Shown: positions 11,432 through 26,591 of the stretch, in pieces
Numbering within the stretch: the stretch's first letter is position 1
Layout of the letters: every line of letters begins with the position of its first letter
The notes under the pieces: generated by a model
Databases searched by the model: none
What the model was told of the DNA's origin: nothing
Seen by the model: only the letters and a program-made list of their open reading frames with translations
Assembly (NCBI GenBank): GCA_015499985.1
Contig: JAAAUF010000065.1
Span: forward strand, 17,231-76,481
Direction: 5' to 3'
DNA: 59,251 nt
Source of the DNA: Haplosporangium gracile
Lineage: Eukaryota > Mortierellomycota > Mortierellomycetes > Mortierellales > Mortierellaceae
Position numbers and translations under genes: made by a program

Positions 11432-13060
11432 TCAATAATAATACTCTTCGCCTCGACTGCCCACAGGGACGACAATACCCGAACTAGCAACAGTTTCTCG
11501 ACCTCCCACTTCACCCTTTAACAACCCAGGCTCTAGAATAGTGACAAAGACCTTACAATTCCCATCCGGCGTACAAACCCTCCTGTGGCGTCTCCTAGGA
11601 CTCGTCGTAAGTCCCATCCAAAACGACGTACAGCTCAGATGAGACCGTGGCGTCTTCCACTTAGGATCACAATGGCAGACCTTGTTTTGATCCGGGTTGC
11701 GAGGACAATACAAGACCTGAGTTGTCGCGGTCTCCGTCGTCAATGCTGCCGATGCGGCTGCCGATGCAGCGGATCCCTTCGGGGGCACGACTCCGATTCC
11801 TGTTCCTGAGCCTGTGCCTCCGTTGCTGTAGCCCCAACCCAGTTCTTTCAGGAATCGGATGTCGTTTCGGGGGAGGAGGAGTGAGAGCCCGATGGTGATG
11901 ACTGTATCGTCCTCCCAGCATTCGTAGTAGATGGGCCCCTCCTTGTCGATCACGTTGAAGTAGTCTGTGTACCCTGGAGAACGGAAAGACTCGATGCTTC
12001 CGATTGAGTTCTGGACAGTATATGAGCATGCCGAACTAAACGTTTGCAGAAAATATTAAAAGACTAATAAACCCTTTACACAAACTCACCAAACTTTTGT
12101 CCAGAGTGCTTCATGGCGAGCATAGGGCCATCCTCTAGGTCACAGAAGACGACCAATCCTGGATTGATCCTCCAAAAGATCTCGTATCCGTTCAATAGAT
12201 CGTGCAGGTCAAGGAACCCACTCATGTACCGCTTGCGCCGCCGAACCGCCACCAATGTTGCGTTCAGACCGAGCTTGAGCCGCGAAAAGTCCTCGCTCCG
12301 ACCCTTGAGAGCTTCTACCCAGCGAGGGAACTTCCACTGTTTTCGTGAGATGAATTCAAACATAATTGCGGCGGCAGTACCCCTGTCCTCCTCCTCCTCC
12401 TCCTCCTCGTTGTCGATGTTATTCGTTCTCAACCGAGAGGCAAAAGGGATACGCTGAAGGAGAGTTTGGGTTCGATCCGAAAGTGGTTGTGGCGAGAGAA
12501 TCACCCAAGGGTAGTACCGACCCCTGTTATATCGATCCTCGATATGGCGAATCGTTTCCCAAGCTTCCAGGGCTTCCTCGTCTGATGTGATAACCATCAC
12601 CAGGACACCGTTCGCCTTGATAACTTTGTACACGCAGGCTCGCCGGTCCACGACCTCGCCCTTGACGAGGAACCCATGTCAACAGTCACGCTACTGCCAT
12701 CGTCCTCGACAAGGTCTGTTCAGAGACAATGGAGTCCAAAGACGCACCGGCTCCACCCTCACCAGGCTGCAGGGGGTCTCGCATATCTGGATACGGTGTC
12801 TGTTGCTGCTGTTGCGACTGACCATCCCGCACTATCCGCCCCAGTTTTTTTAGTCCGTCCGGTTAAAAAGATGACTCTGCAGTGTCAGTGTAAACAACCT
12901 CGAGAGGTTCTCCTGCAAGACTGTTTTCCTGACGATTCCTCCCTGGTCCAAAGTGTTGCGGTATGAGGGTTATCAGGAAGAGATAAAGGAGCCCACAGAC
13001 GGCAGCAAAAAGGATGAGAGCTCGGACGACACGGGCGTATCGAGTGGGTGCGTGTATCAT
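11432..13060 (-). pseudogene. Disrupted GT15 (Kre2/Mnt1-type) alpha-1,2-mannosyltransferase
   Basis: The N-terminus is that of a type II Golgi protein: a short basic tail (MIHAPTRYARVVR), then a membrane anchor (ALILFAAVCGLLYLFLITLI). The luminal core has RHIEDRYNRGRYYPWVILS, KQWKFPRWVEALKG and the C-terminal YYECWEDDTVITIGLSLLL followed by a C-x-C-D-P tail. All of this matches GT15 enzymes, which add alpha-1,2-mannose to N- and O-glycans. Three problems appear. A one-base shift in a G run near 12680 is needed to join the stem region to the core. The intron at 12089-12028 joins a phase-1 donor to a phase-2 acceptor. The YNxCHFWSNFEI block that carries the catalytic Glu in this family is absent, with NSIGSIESF where FEIG is expected. 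An in-frame stop near 12873 is removed by a plausible 78-nt intron (12895-12818). It is either a pseudogene or a divergent, inactive relative with sequence errors. Confidence 0.6.
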
Positions 13061-13315
13061 GGGTTGCTGCTCGATGAGGCTAGCGATATGAGTGCGTGTG
13101 TCAAACGATGGAGTTGACGTACAGGGGCAGTACGAAAGGAAGAAAGGGAAGAAATGGAAGGGGAAGGAAAAAGAGAGAGAGAGAGGGATAGAAGTGAAGA
13201 CCCTTTTCAATTTGACAACATTTTGAACACAATCTCCCAGGGGTAAGAATGTGGTTTTATGCATCAGTGCGCCATCAATACAAACAAGGTTCTATTTCGT
13301 CTAACGAGTAGCATA

Positions 13316-16300
13316 TTAGGAGTGTGACTTTCGAGACGCTTGCGGCGACCTCTCATCATCTCCTTCCCGCGCCTGCTCCTCCATTTCATACTTCTCTACA
13401 CTCTCTCGCCGTCCGTAGCTCACCCGCCTCCGAGGAGCCGCCTGCTCCTCTGTCGGCGTTCCTGGTAATTTAGCTCGCCTCCGCCTCTCCCCTCTTCCTA
13501 TGGATCCAGACACCATGGCGACATCGTCGTCCGCCAAGGTCCCATCATCATGCTTCTCGTCCTTCCCCAAATCCTTCGAGCTCTGACGACGTAACTGCTG
13601 CTGTTGTTGCTGTTGCTGTTGCTGCACAGGGTAGGGCTCAGGACGAGGCGGCAGACCCCTATTTGAGGCGGCTGCTTCCGATGATAAGGCCATCTCCAGA
13701 CCAAGTCCAATGACCGCAGTTGCGCTATGGTTTTTGACTCGAGCAGCAGTTAAATGATCCTGCGCCCGATGGATACTGTGCGAACTCCGCCTCCTTGATT
13801 TCAATGACGAGTCCCTTGACAGTCGAGGGCGCTCCTTGGTCGGATCGGCCTCTCCAATGGCGACAGCATCTGAAAGTGCTGAGCCTGAGGGGCGTCGACT
13901 ACCGAATGATTCGAGAACTACTCCAGTGTCATCCTCCTCCTCCTCGTCCTTGTCATTTGGAAGACTCTCGCCAAATCCATGGTGCTTGTCCCAATCGCTC
14001 AGAATAGAGGCGTTCTGCAGTTGCTCCCGACGATCCGCCATAGTCTGTGAGGCATTGTCGAGGACCGAGTCCGAAACAAATCCTACATCGTCGTCCCGCA
14101 CCTCGCGAGGGTCCGGCATACTGTCCTTCGATTCGGGAGACATTACTGCTTTGTCGTCTGTATGAGTACTATTCGTCTGGGTCCCTTCCTGAAAGGCGAG
14201 GTCAAACTGCGATGTGTTATTCGCGTCAGTACCATCCTCCTGATTTGGTGAGAGTTGTGTCCTGTCACTCACAGTCAAAGATGCCGTGGTGTCCATACGG
14301 AGTGAAGACGAGGGTCGGTTGGCAGAGTGGTGGAACTGGTTGTAATAGCTGATGGACAACCTTTTCGTCGCTAGTGTCGTCGGTAGAGAACCCGATGATG
14401 ATGAATTCATCCGCCCTACGTCCATGTCCCTCGACATGTACGCCACATCAGCGTCGGAGAGTTGTCCATCGTCCTGCCCACTGGATGGTCCTTGGAAGAC
14501 TGGCGAGTCGGGGCGGTAATCAATCAGAAAGGGGATGATGTTGGTGGAGGAATGGCTTTGGTTGGGGTGTAAAAAGAGTCGTCCCGATCCATGACTACTC
14601 TTTGGCGTTGGATATGGTGTTCGACTGACAAGGAATCGGTCCATGTTCAGCTGTGATGGTCGCAAATCAGGAGAATCAACCTGGTGACTGGCTGTACCTG
14701 ACTGAGAATGGGCGTGAGGGAGTGGAAGGTGGGTGTCTCCTGCAAACATTGAGCGAGAAATCACTCCGTTCGGGTGAACAGAGCTGTTATGAGGGTGGCG
14801 GGACTCTGTTCCTGATCGCTGATGAAGGTCCGACATTCGTCCCGTGTCTGCGTGACCAGGGTCCGGGGTCAAAGGTGTCATTGGTGATATGGGCGGTGTC
14901 ATGTGGCAGTCTTCATCAGCAGATCTGGTCCTGTCATCAAGGTGAGGGACCCGGAGAGTCGACTGGTCGAATTGACTGAGGCCCTCAACTGAGCCAATGC
15001 GAACAGACGATGAGATGTCGTTTGATCGTAAGTTGCCCTTATGCCTTGACATAGCTCGCAGTTTGACGCCTAAAGGTGACTGGTGTATGGCGTATTGCAT
15101 GGACGAACTCCTGGTGATAGCAATAAAGGCAATAGCCGAAAACAGCGTGATAGCACCGACAACAAACAGCTGGCGTTGAAAGACAAGCTATTTTGCACCA
15201 GAAGTAACAAATACGAATTATAAGTAATTAATATCCACTTCATGCGCGCGTTACAGTCAGTGGTTCTCCACAAAAATTACCTGAGTGCCAAGGAGATGGA
15301 CTTGAGAGGAGAGATTGACAAATTCCTGGCGGCGTTTCTCTCCGTCAACTTCCACATGAGAGCGGTAGCTGTACGCGAGTTGGTCATATTTGCGTCCCTA
15401 TGTAATAAAATTAAGATATTGGTGAGTGACAGCCCAAGTATCTCTGCATGATTTCAGAGTAGCATATTCACGGTCTTACCAGAGTCTCCAGTCGTCGATG
15501 GGCCTCATTCAGATGGATGACGAGCTGGTTGATTTTTTGCTCGCTCGACTCAAGCACCTCGTTGAACACATTGCTCTGCTCCTCCAGATACTGGTATGAC
15601 AGCGACGAGTTGAGTTCCAGTGCCTTGAGGCGGTTGACGATGTTCTTGTAGACACTCTCCTGAGATGTATGCAAGGTTGGCTGTGGGTGCGCAGAAGAGT
15701 CTGTTGCCGAAGAATAGCCACCAGGAGTTCCCAGTCCAACTGAGGATGCCCTGGAGCCGCTCTGAGGTTTCGGGAATTGTGTTGGCTTGTTTTTGGGTGA
15801 AAATGTGATCAAGCCCAGGTCTCCATTGATCCACTCATCATCGTCCTGCATCGATGCGGGCGTGGTGGATGGGAGGGGAAGAAGAATGTCGGTGGGTAGA
15901 TGGTCAGCCGTGGCTGTCATAGTCTCTCCAAACGAGTTCAACGCTGCGTCGGGAGTTCCTAAACTATGATGAGCGGAAGAGTCGTCCTTGAAAAGCTCCT
16001 CGTCAAAGTCTTCTGTTGGCCATTCTGGCAACACGAATGTAGGCTGGCCTGTGGTTGGGTGTTCCGAGATGGGGAGAGGGTCGGGATGAATCTCTCCCGA
16101 ATCTTTGTGGTCTGTATCTTGCTTTTCCTGCGCAGGCAGAGAAGGTTCCCCATCGAAGCTCGATTGTGCCGGCTTTGTCTCCTGTGATCCTGAAGGAACA
16201 TTCGACTCTGCATGTCCTTGTTGAGTCTCGATTGGTTTATCTGGCGATGGTATATCGCTGCGAAAGGACTGGGCCTGCTCCAGGGGTGGGGTTGAGTGGT

Positions 16301-18170
16301 TCTTAACAGTCTTTGTCGCAGTGCCACTATCCTCCACAACGATTTCTGGTTCCTCGCCACCATCGTCATCATCGTCGTCCTCCGTTTCCATGGTTGCTTG
16401 TTTTGCCTTCTCCAACTCTGCACGTCTTTTTTCCTCCTCTGCCAGTCGCTTCTCCTCTTCTTCCTCCTGCTTCAGCTGCTCCAAAGCAGTTGCACCATAG
16501 ACGCGCAGAAGAGTGACAGGGCAGTAATACTCATTTCCGTAGTGGTTTACAAAGTCGAAACGGATGTAGGTCGCCAGTCGGGGTACCGTTGGTTTGAAAA
16601 CCTGTGTTGTGGAGAGCACCCATTGGTTAGCTGCGTTTCCTCTGATTTCTCGCCTATCCATATTTGTATATGAACGGAATATTTTGCTACTTACCTGAGC
16701 GTCGCGTGTATTTCTAGCCTGAAATTGCCCGAGAACGCTCCATCCATCGTCTCTTGGCGGGTATCTGTTTACAGAGACGACAAAATCCTTGAACGTCGAA
16801 GAGAAGAACTCGTAGTTGCCCAGAATGAAAGTGTCGACGAGAATCTCCTCGCATAACTCAACCACAAAGAACTTTTCCTTGGTCGAGCATTTGTTGAGCA
16901 TGTAGTTGTCCTTGCCCTCGTTCAGAATGGCTGTGATACTGGTCGCATCCTTGCTTGCCTTAACCACACTGGCCGCACAGGTCGCAGACGCATGGTTGAA
17001 TCGATCTTTGGGATCCTTTGCGTATTCAGACTTGATCCATTCCTTGTCCCGTTCAGCCGCTAACTTCAGATCGGGTCCATTCCCAAGCTGATCCCCAACA
17101 AGTTGCGCTCGCTCGTCTGCACCTTTGTTGTTACCACTGTCAAGGCTGGAAAACACAAATCCAATCTCCTCCTCCCCTCCAATCGCCACGTCAACAGTGT
17201 TTTCCTGATAAGGTTTCCTTTTCCGCTGCTTGCGTTCGGTGACCTCTGCAGGCTTGTTTTTCTTTTCCAGGACTTGTTTTCGCCATTGTTCGTAAGAGGG
17301 GATGTGTCGTTCAGGATGTGGTGGAGCCGCAGTTCTATCGGGACGGTTTTTGGGTGTTGGTGTTCCTGTTGGCGTTGCGACTGTTGAGCCTAACGAAGAC
17401 TGGACTGATTCTGCGCGGCGATCTCCTGAAGACGATGATAATACAGCTGCTATTGAATGCATAAGAGCCTCCTCTGGGTGGGTGCTGCCCGTCGTCAGAG
17501 GTTCATCATGAGCAATTGTGTTGGCTGGAGTCACGGTGGACTCGGGAGTGTTGGCCTCTGTAAGCGATAGTTCTGACTCTTGTGGATAGGCAACGACGGT
17601 GGATCCAGGGATGGTTGGACTTGAGGCAGGCTTGTTTTCAGTTGGCGTGCCATGCTCGTGATCCTCGTGGGATTGTGTATCTGTCGTTGTTGCGTCCGTG
17701 CTTCTCGTGTCGGTAGTTGCCTTTATATCCTGCATTGTGTCCTATGTTCATTGGATAATTAGGATAGGTCAGCTCTTATCCTCCACGAGGAGTGAATTGT
17801 GAAACAAAGAAAGTAGTGTGCTGTATGTGCGTGAGTAAAAATTGATCATTTTTGTCTGCTGACTTACGGCTGGGTCCGAGTAACAGTGTGGTTGTGGTGG
17901 ACAGGTATGGTCGTTACTGTACTGGTCGAGACAGATGCAGGAAGGGTCGATCATGAGGAAAGGATGAGGAAATGAGGCGGTAGCAGCAACAGCTTCTGCA
18001 GGGTAGTTGTTGTTGTTGTTGTTGGGGCGGAAGAGGTAGGCATTAACGTGAGCATGAGCGCGAGGGTAGTGTTCGCTGGAAGATGAGAGGAAGAGGAGGG
18101 TATTGACCAGCCCGAGGATGAAGAGGGCGGACCATGGTCTCGGTGAACAGGGCCATGCAGCGGCGGCCAT
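13316..18170 (-). CDS. SLP1: ER-membrane SUN-domain protein, Slp1/SUCO family
   Basis: Five exons (18170-17868, 17741-16695, 16601-15480, 15397-15281, 15169-13316) join in phase 0 to give 1480 residues. Exon 1 encodes a signal peptide and a Cys-rich piece (CICLDQYSNDHTC). A disordered stretch precedes the SUN-like domain (about 350-485), containing ASATCAASVVKASKDATSIT, FVVELCEEILVDTFILGNYE and a Cys-containing end (YYCPVTLLRVYGAT). An acidic, Glu-rich coiled coil follows, then a second helical region and one membrane span (LFVVGAITLFSAIAFIAI, about 864-881). The tail of about 600 residues is Ser-rich, presumably cytosolic, with a run of Gln at about 13590-13625. Yeast Slp1 works with Emp65 in the ER to protect soluble proteins from degradation. 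The long tail is the main difference from the 587-residue yeast protein. The intron at 16694-16602 is 93 nt long and open in frame. Confidence 0.9.
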
Positions 18171-18645
18171 GCGTAGTGGGGACAGGGAATACGGTGGTCG
18201 TGAGAAAAAGGAGAAAAAAAAGGGGAGAGGAAAGAGGAGGAAGGACGAGGGAGGTGAAGGAGAAGGGCAAAGGGACTTTGAGCAGACAACAACGAGAGAA
18301 AGAAACGAAAATACGAACGAGCAAGTAGCAAGTGCTGAACAAGTTGGGAGGACCTGAAAAATCAATGGCGTTCTTAGTGTTCGTTAACTTTCCTCTCTCC
18401 CTCGCAGCCAATTTTGATCGAAGGACTGCTTTTGTACTCCCTCACATTCATTTTCGTGGCAAATCTACGACGGCTGTTGCTTTTTTTTTTATTAGAGTCC
18501 TTGCTCTTTTTATCTTCACTTCACTCCACTCCACTCCACCGGACACTCCTCAGGATACCCCCATCACACCCTCAACGGACATATAGATAGGTCACACGTA
18601 TCTCAACAGTAACAAGACAGGACATATCATTATAATATATCAACC
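18171..18645. promoter_or_regulatory. Divergent promoter between SLP1 and MCD4
   Basis: These 475 nt separate the start codons of two head-to-head genes whose products both act in the endoplasmic reticulum membrane. The SLP1 side is purine-rich on the plus strand (18190-18310). The MCD4 side has a T run, a repeated CACTC motif (about 18520-18540) and an AT-rich element (TATAATATAT, about 18630) close to the MCD4 ATG. I see no clear unfolded-protein-response element. Confidence 0.55.
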
Positions 18646-21600
18646 ATGGCCAGCTGGCTGCCATCCAAACTCACGAGTGCATCGTTGCTCATCATCGGCG
18701 TCCTCTTCCACGTCACCTACATCTGCTCAATCTTCGACATCTACTTCACCTCTCCCCTCGTCCATGGCATGGAACAGCATCGCGTCGAGGCACCTGCGCC
18801 TGCCAAACGACTCGTTCTCTTTGTCGGTAAGCACTCCACATTGCTTCTTTTTTTTCATCTCGGGCATGCAAGAAACATCTAGGAACCGATCAGAAGAACT
18901 GATCTGTTTATTGCCATCTTCTTCATAGCCGATGGTCTTCGCGCGGACAAACTTTATCAGTTTCACCCAGATCCCAAGACAAATGAATTGGCGACAAGGG
19001 CACCCTTCCTTCGTCACATTATTGAAAAGGAGGGCTCCTGGGGTGTTTCTCACACTCGTGTTCCAACTGAATCGCGTCCCGGTCATGTCGCTATCATTGC
19101 AGGTTTCTACGAGGATGTCAGCGCTGTCACCAAAGGTCAGTCGATATTTCTATGGAATGAATCGCTGTTTTTCTTTCGGTGCAATATCTCTTATGACCAA
19201 TTTAACTCATACTCTATATCTTTACTCCTCAAAAAATGAACAGGTTGGCAGATGAACCCTGTTAACTTTGATTCAGTCTTCAACCAGAGTGAACACACTT
19301 GGTCTTTTGGATCGCCCGATATTCTCCCTATGTTTGCGCATGGAGCATCCCACCCCGACAGGATTGAAACCATCATGTATCCAGCAGAGCACGAGGACTT
19401 TGGCGCTGGTACAACAAACTTCAATGCACATCGATCAGCTCGGTCCTTTACGCTGCCTACGATCTGATCAGCTACCAACATGTCGAATCTCACTCTGTTC
19501 TTTTCACTTGCGCTATAGGCGATGCAAGCGAGCTTGATACCTGGGTGTTTGAGCACTTCACCGAGTTGCTCGAAAAATCAAAAACCGACCCCGCGCTTCA
19601 CAAGAAGCTTCACTCTGACAAGATTGTCTTCTTCTTGCACCTTCTGGGACTGGATACTAACGGACACTCACATCTACCCATGTCAGAATTCTATCTTAAC
19701 AACATCCGGATTGTCGATGAGGGCATCAAGAAGGTCACGGAACAGCTCAGTGAATTCTATAACAACGACGGCAAGACATCTTATGTCTTCACCGCCGATC
19801 ACGGAATGGGCAACCGCGGTACGTTTTACGCCAATATCAAAGTGTAATCTGGGAAAATATTTATGCCAGGGACTGCTTCAATTTGGAGCCCAGTTGATCA
19901 CAAAGAAACTAATCCTGTTTATCTACTCTACTCCAACGCGAACTTCTAGGTGTTCATGGAGATGGACACCCCGACAACACCAGGACACCAATTATTGCTT
20001 GGGGAGCAGGTATTCAGGGCCCTAACAAAGGCAACCCTCAAGGACATGATAAATTTTCGGCTGATTGGGGACTGAACGAGTACAGCCGCAATGACGTCAA
20101 ACAAGCCGACATTGCACCTCTCATGGTATGTTTAGTTGAGAATTCTCGCGACTTTTTATCCATACATCAAGATCGTTCCTTTTCACATGCAAGCGTGATA
20201 CGTTTCGCGGAAATATAGAGGCTAACGTCAGACGTGCTCTTTTAGGCATCTCTTATTGGGACTTACTATCCCGTCAACTCTGTTGGAGAGCTCCCTTTGC
20301 CTTATCTGGACGCCCCTGAATCCTTCCGAGCTGCCTCCACATTCACCAACACCCTTCAAATCTTGGAGCAATATCACGTTAAGCAGGAATTGAAGCGTCG
20401 CACAGAGCTCCTTTTCAAACCATTCCCTGGATTGACTGGCGATCATTCACCCGAGGCTGTCAAGGCTCAAGTCCAGGGTCTTATTGATGCTGGTAAATAC
20501 AAGGAGGCTGAGGCCGAGTGCGTCATTGTCAGGGACCTCTGCCTTGAAGGTCTTCGCTATCTCCAGACGTAAGTTCTGGCATCAATGAAAGCCGTCCATT
20601 ATCACATTTAGAGTCGCAAGGAAACTATATTTATGGATTCAGGAACGATCATTGATGATTGTATTGGTTTTTTCACCAATTTCGATTTACATCATAGGTA
20701 CGACTGGCTCTTCCTTCGCTCAGTTATTTCTGCGGGATATCTCGGCTGGATCGCTTTCAGCTTGAACTTCATTCTCAGGACGTTTGTTGGTGGTCAGGAT
20801 TCTCGTCTGGGACCTCTCGGAGGACCCAGGACTCGCCGACCTATTGCCAAGGTTGCATCAGCACAGGAGAACCAGGCTGTCAACGTTTTGTCAGTCGTTG
20901 TGTTTGCAATTTTCTCGACTATCTTGGCAATCAAGCACTCGCCAGTACTGTACTATGCGTACGTTGCATTCCCCATCTTTTTCTGGAGCCGTGTTATTCT
21001 CGATAGGCGGGAACTCCTTTCCGCCATCTCCAAGACCACACAAAACTATGGCTGGGTCAAAACCATCGGATCAGTTCTTGGATACATTGTCGCTCTTGAG
21101 ATCCTTGTAAGTGTGCATCTCTTAATTCTGTGGACTTGCGTCATGACATCATGATACCTTTGGTTTGTGAGCAAGGTTTTTATAATATGCATCTTTTCAA
21201 TTTTGACATCGTAGGTCTACAGTTATTTCAACCGCGGAATCCTCTCGATCTGCTTCTTGTTCTTGGCCCTCTGGCCCGCGTTTCTCCCTTCTGCCGTTCA
21301 GCGCAACAACACCCTGCTGATGGCCTCGTGGTCTCTTTCCTGTCTCGGAACCAGTATCTTTACCCTTCTCCCCGTTGAGATAGGCGAGGATAAGATATTG
21401 ATGTAAGCTTTGGCTTGCCAATGTGTTTGCGATCTGCGACGGAACTGAGTTATGAGCTAATGGCTAACATGTCCATCTTACGTTCTACACTAGTCTCGCT
21501 GGAGGTTTGGTCTTGACTGTCAGCGGATTTGTCTCTACAGCTGTTGTCCCCGGAATCACCGCCGATCCTCAGCAAGCCGGCGCTGCCGTCACCGCTAGAA

Positions 21601-22822
21601 ATGTCATGATGTTCCAGGTAATAAGAGGTTAATTTTTGGTGCCAAGAGCAATTATTGCCTCTTAAAATACGCGGAATGGCAAAATTGACCTTATTTCTCT
21701 CTCTCGTAGACTGGATTGATTGCGCTGTCGACTGTCATTGTCAATGACACTGTCAAGAGTCTTGCTGCCCATGAGGGTTTGCCTCTCCTGAACCAGACCC
21801 TCAGCTGGATCATTTTGTGTAAGTAACCTAGACGAAAAGGCTTTTGTTTATGGTTTTGTTGTTTTATCTTTCAAAGCTGCGTTTGCTAACCCGTACCATA
21901 TTTCCGAATCTAGTCATCACTGGAAGCATCCCCTTTGTCTATGGCGCACGTTCGAGCCAACACTATCTCCTTCGTATGGTTGTCATCTATTTGTCATTTG
22001 CCCCCATCTTCATCCTCTTGAGCACATCGTAAGTATTTACCGGTCCCTATTACTCCTCCACGCAGCAAATCGTGGAGGCTGCCTCCTTATCATGAGAGCA
22101 TTAATCACCAATTCTTCGCTGGTTTACTTTGATAATGTAGGTACGAGTCTATTTTCTACTTCTGCTTGTCGGCAACTTTGCTGTCATGGCTGATGCTCGA
22201 GAGAAAGATCTACTCTGCCAGCGAGATGCAGCCACTCTCGGATACTCTCTACGCGGAAAAGAGAGGTCTCACCGGTGCTACCTCGTCCGCCTCTGGTAGC
22301 AGCAGTGGTGCCAACGAAGCCGCAGCAGCGGCGGTCGATTATCCTATCCGTGGTCTGTCACCCAAGGATGCCCGTCCTGCAATCTTCTTCCTCTTCTACA
22401 TCAACGTTGCCTTTTTTGGCACGGGCAACGTCGCCTCTCTGGCCTCATTCTCGCTCCAATCCGTCTTTCGCCTGACCACAGTCTTCAACCCCTTCTTCAT
22501 GGGCGCCCTTCTGATCGTCAAGATCCTGATCCCTTTCTTCCTGGTCTCGTCCATCTTCCGCGTCCTGGGTCGGTCTCTGGAATTGCCACCCTTTTCACTT
22601 TTCCTGTTGGGCTTGGCAACCACCGACGTGATGACGCTCAACTTTTTCTACCTGGTCAGGGATGATGGCTCCTGGCTCGAGATTGGTACCAGTATTAGTC
22701 ATTTCTGTATCTCTTCCTTGATGGTCCTGTTTACTATCTTGTTGTTCGCGCTCAGTGACCTCTTGGTCGGTCGCGTCCTTGTCCCTGTTGTTGGAGAAGG
22801 TCAACGCAAGAAGAGAAGCTGA
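18646..22822 (+). CDS. MCD4: GPI ethanolamine phosphate transferase 1 (Mcd4/PIG-N)
   Basis: Twelve exons (18646-18826, 18929-19135, 19244-19408, 19519-19818, 19950-20125, 20246-20568, 20698-21106, 21215-21402, 21494-21617, 21710-21818, 21914-22028, 22141-22822) join in phase to 992 residues; yeast Mcd4 has 919. An N-terminal membrane segment ([20 protein letters not shown]) is followed by the luminal alkaline-phosphatase-like domain. Its metal-site motifs are visible: [10 protein letters not shown], the nucleophile Thr in [11 protein letters not shown] (about residue 107), [10 protein letters not shown] and [18 protein letters not shown]. The C-terminal half is a multi-span region of about 14 helices. 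The enzyme adds ethanolamine phosphate to the first mannose of the GPI precursor in the ER, a step needed for cell-wall protein anchoring. It shares a promoter region with SLP1. Confidence 0.95.
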
Positions 22823-23082
22823 GAGAGCGACTAAGTAAATGATTCTTAGATGGACTCAAATTTCATGCTAAATAACAGTGTCGAGTGCGTCAACGCACGA
22901 CAGAAACCTTAAATTGTCCAGTTGAAATGAAACGTTTTATTCGTGCCCTGGTCATAATTGAACAATCCCTGCTTTCCACCTCCTAAATCTTGATCCATCA
23001 TAATCGACATAAGCTGAGTTGTAAAAGGTTCGCCAATACCTGAGTCGTCGGCGAGTGCTGACGTTGTTGACTCCCGCATGAG

Positions 23083-25832
<2,750 letters not shown>

Positions 25833-26591
25833 CGTTTATTACAGATAAGGTGTGTTTTGAGTTGGTTGTGAATGTGCGTTGTGTTGTGTTCTTGGAAAAG
25901 AATAAGAAAGTTGTCTTAAGTCTTGTCAGCCGACGAAAGTGTTTCTTTTAGATGTCGGTGACAAGGGCAAGAAATGGGGTCTGGCAGAGTGGGGTGAGGA
26001 ATGGGACAAGGAGGGAGGAGTCAGCGTAGACAGGGTATCGCATTGGGGATTAGCCAAGAAGAAGGAGGGAGGAGGGGGAATGAGGGTAGCGAAGAGTGCG
26101 AGCGAGGAGGGATGGATGGATGAGAGAAGGAGAGGGTGTTCGGAGAAAGGAAAAGAAAAAGAGAAAAGGAAGCAAAAACAAAGTTCCTTCTCAGCAGCAC
26201 ATTACACACACTCTATCACAAAGCCAGTCGCATGTCTTCCATATGCCTTCGTAACGACCCCGCTCACACATGGACCCGCTCTCTCTTTGTTTTCTCTTTT
26301 CCTTCAATGCTTGATCTCTCTTCTTCTTGTAAGAGGAACACACTCTCACACTTGCACATCCATCACCACCTGTCAACCGCCACCAGCGCCTTCTTTCTTG
26401 CTTTGCCACATAACAACCAGCCCGTGTTGCTGTTTTAAAAAAAAGAAATTGCTCTTCGGAATTCGGCAAAGCAGTCACTGTTTCCAGCGCCACCATTTTA
26501 CCTCGCAACTACCACCTTGTTTCTGCTGTTCACCTAACGCAGATGCCGGGCACTTCTCTACACTCCTAATGCAAACCTGTCATCACCCTCA
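25833..26591. promoter_or_regulatory. Divergent intergenic region between S6K-like kinase and APC2
   Basis: This 759-nt region lies between two divergent start codons. It is G/A-rich on the kinase side (about 25940-26160) and C/T-rich on the APC2 side (about 26200-26590), that is, pyrimidine-rich in the leader of each gene. A frame open across part of it has low complexity and no conserved features, so I do not call it. Confidence 0.5.

Noticed and set aside
12863..12898. In-frame TAA taken as proof that the GT15 gene is dead
   Set aside because: A 78-nt intron with GT and CAG ends and matching phase (12895-12818) removes it. The stronger evidence of decay is elsewhere in the gene.
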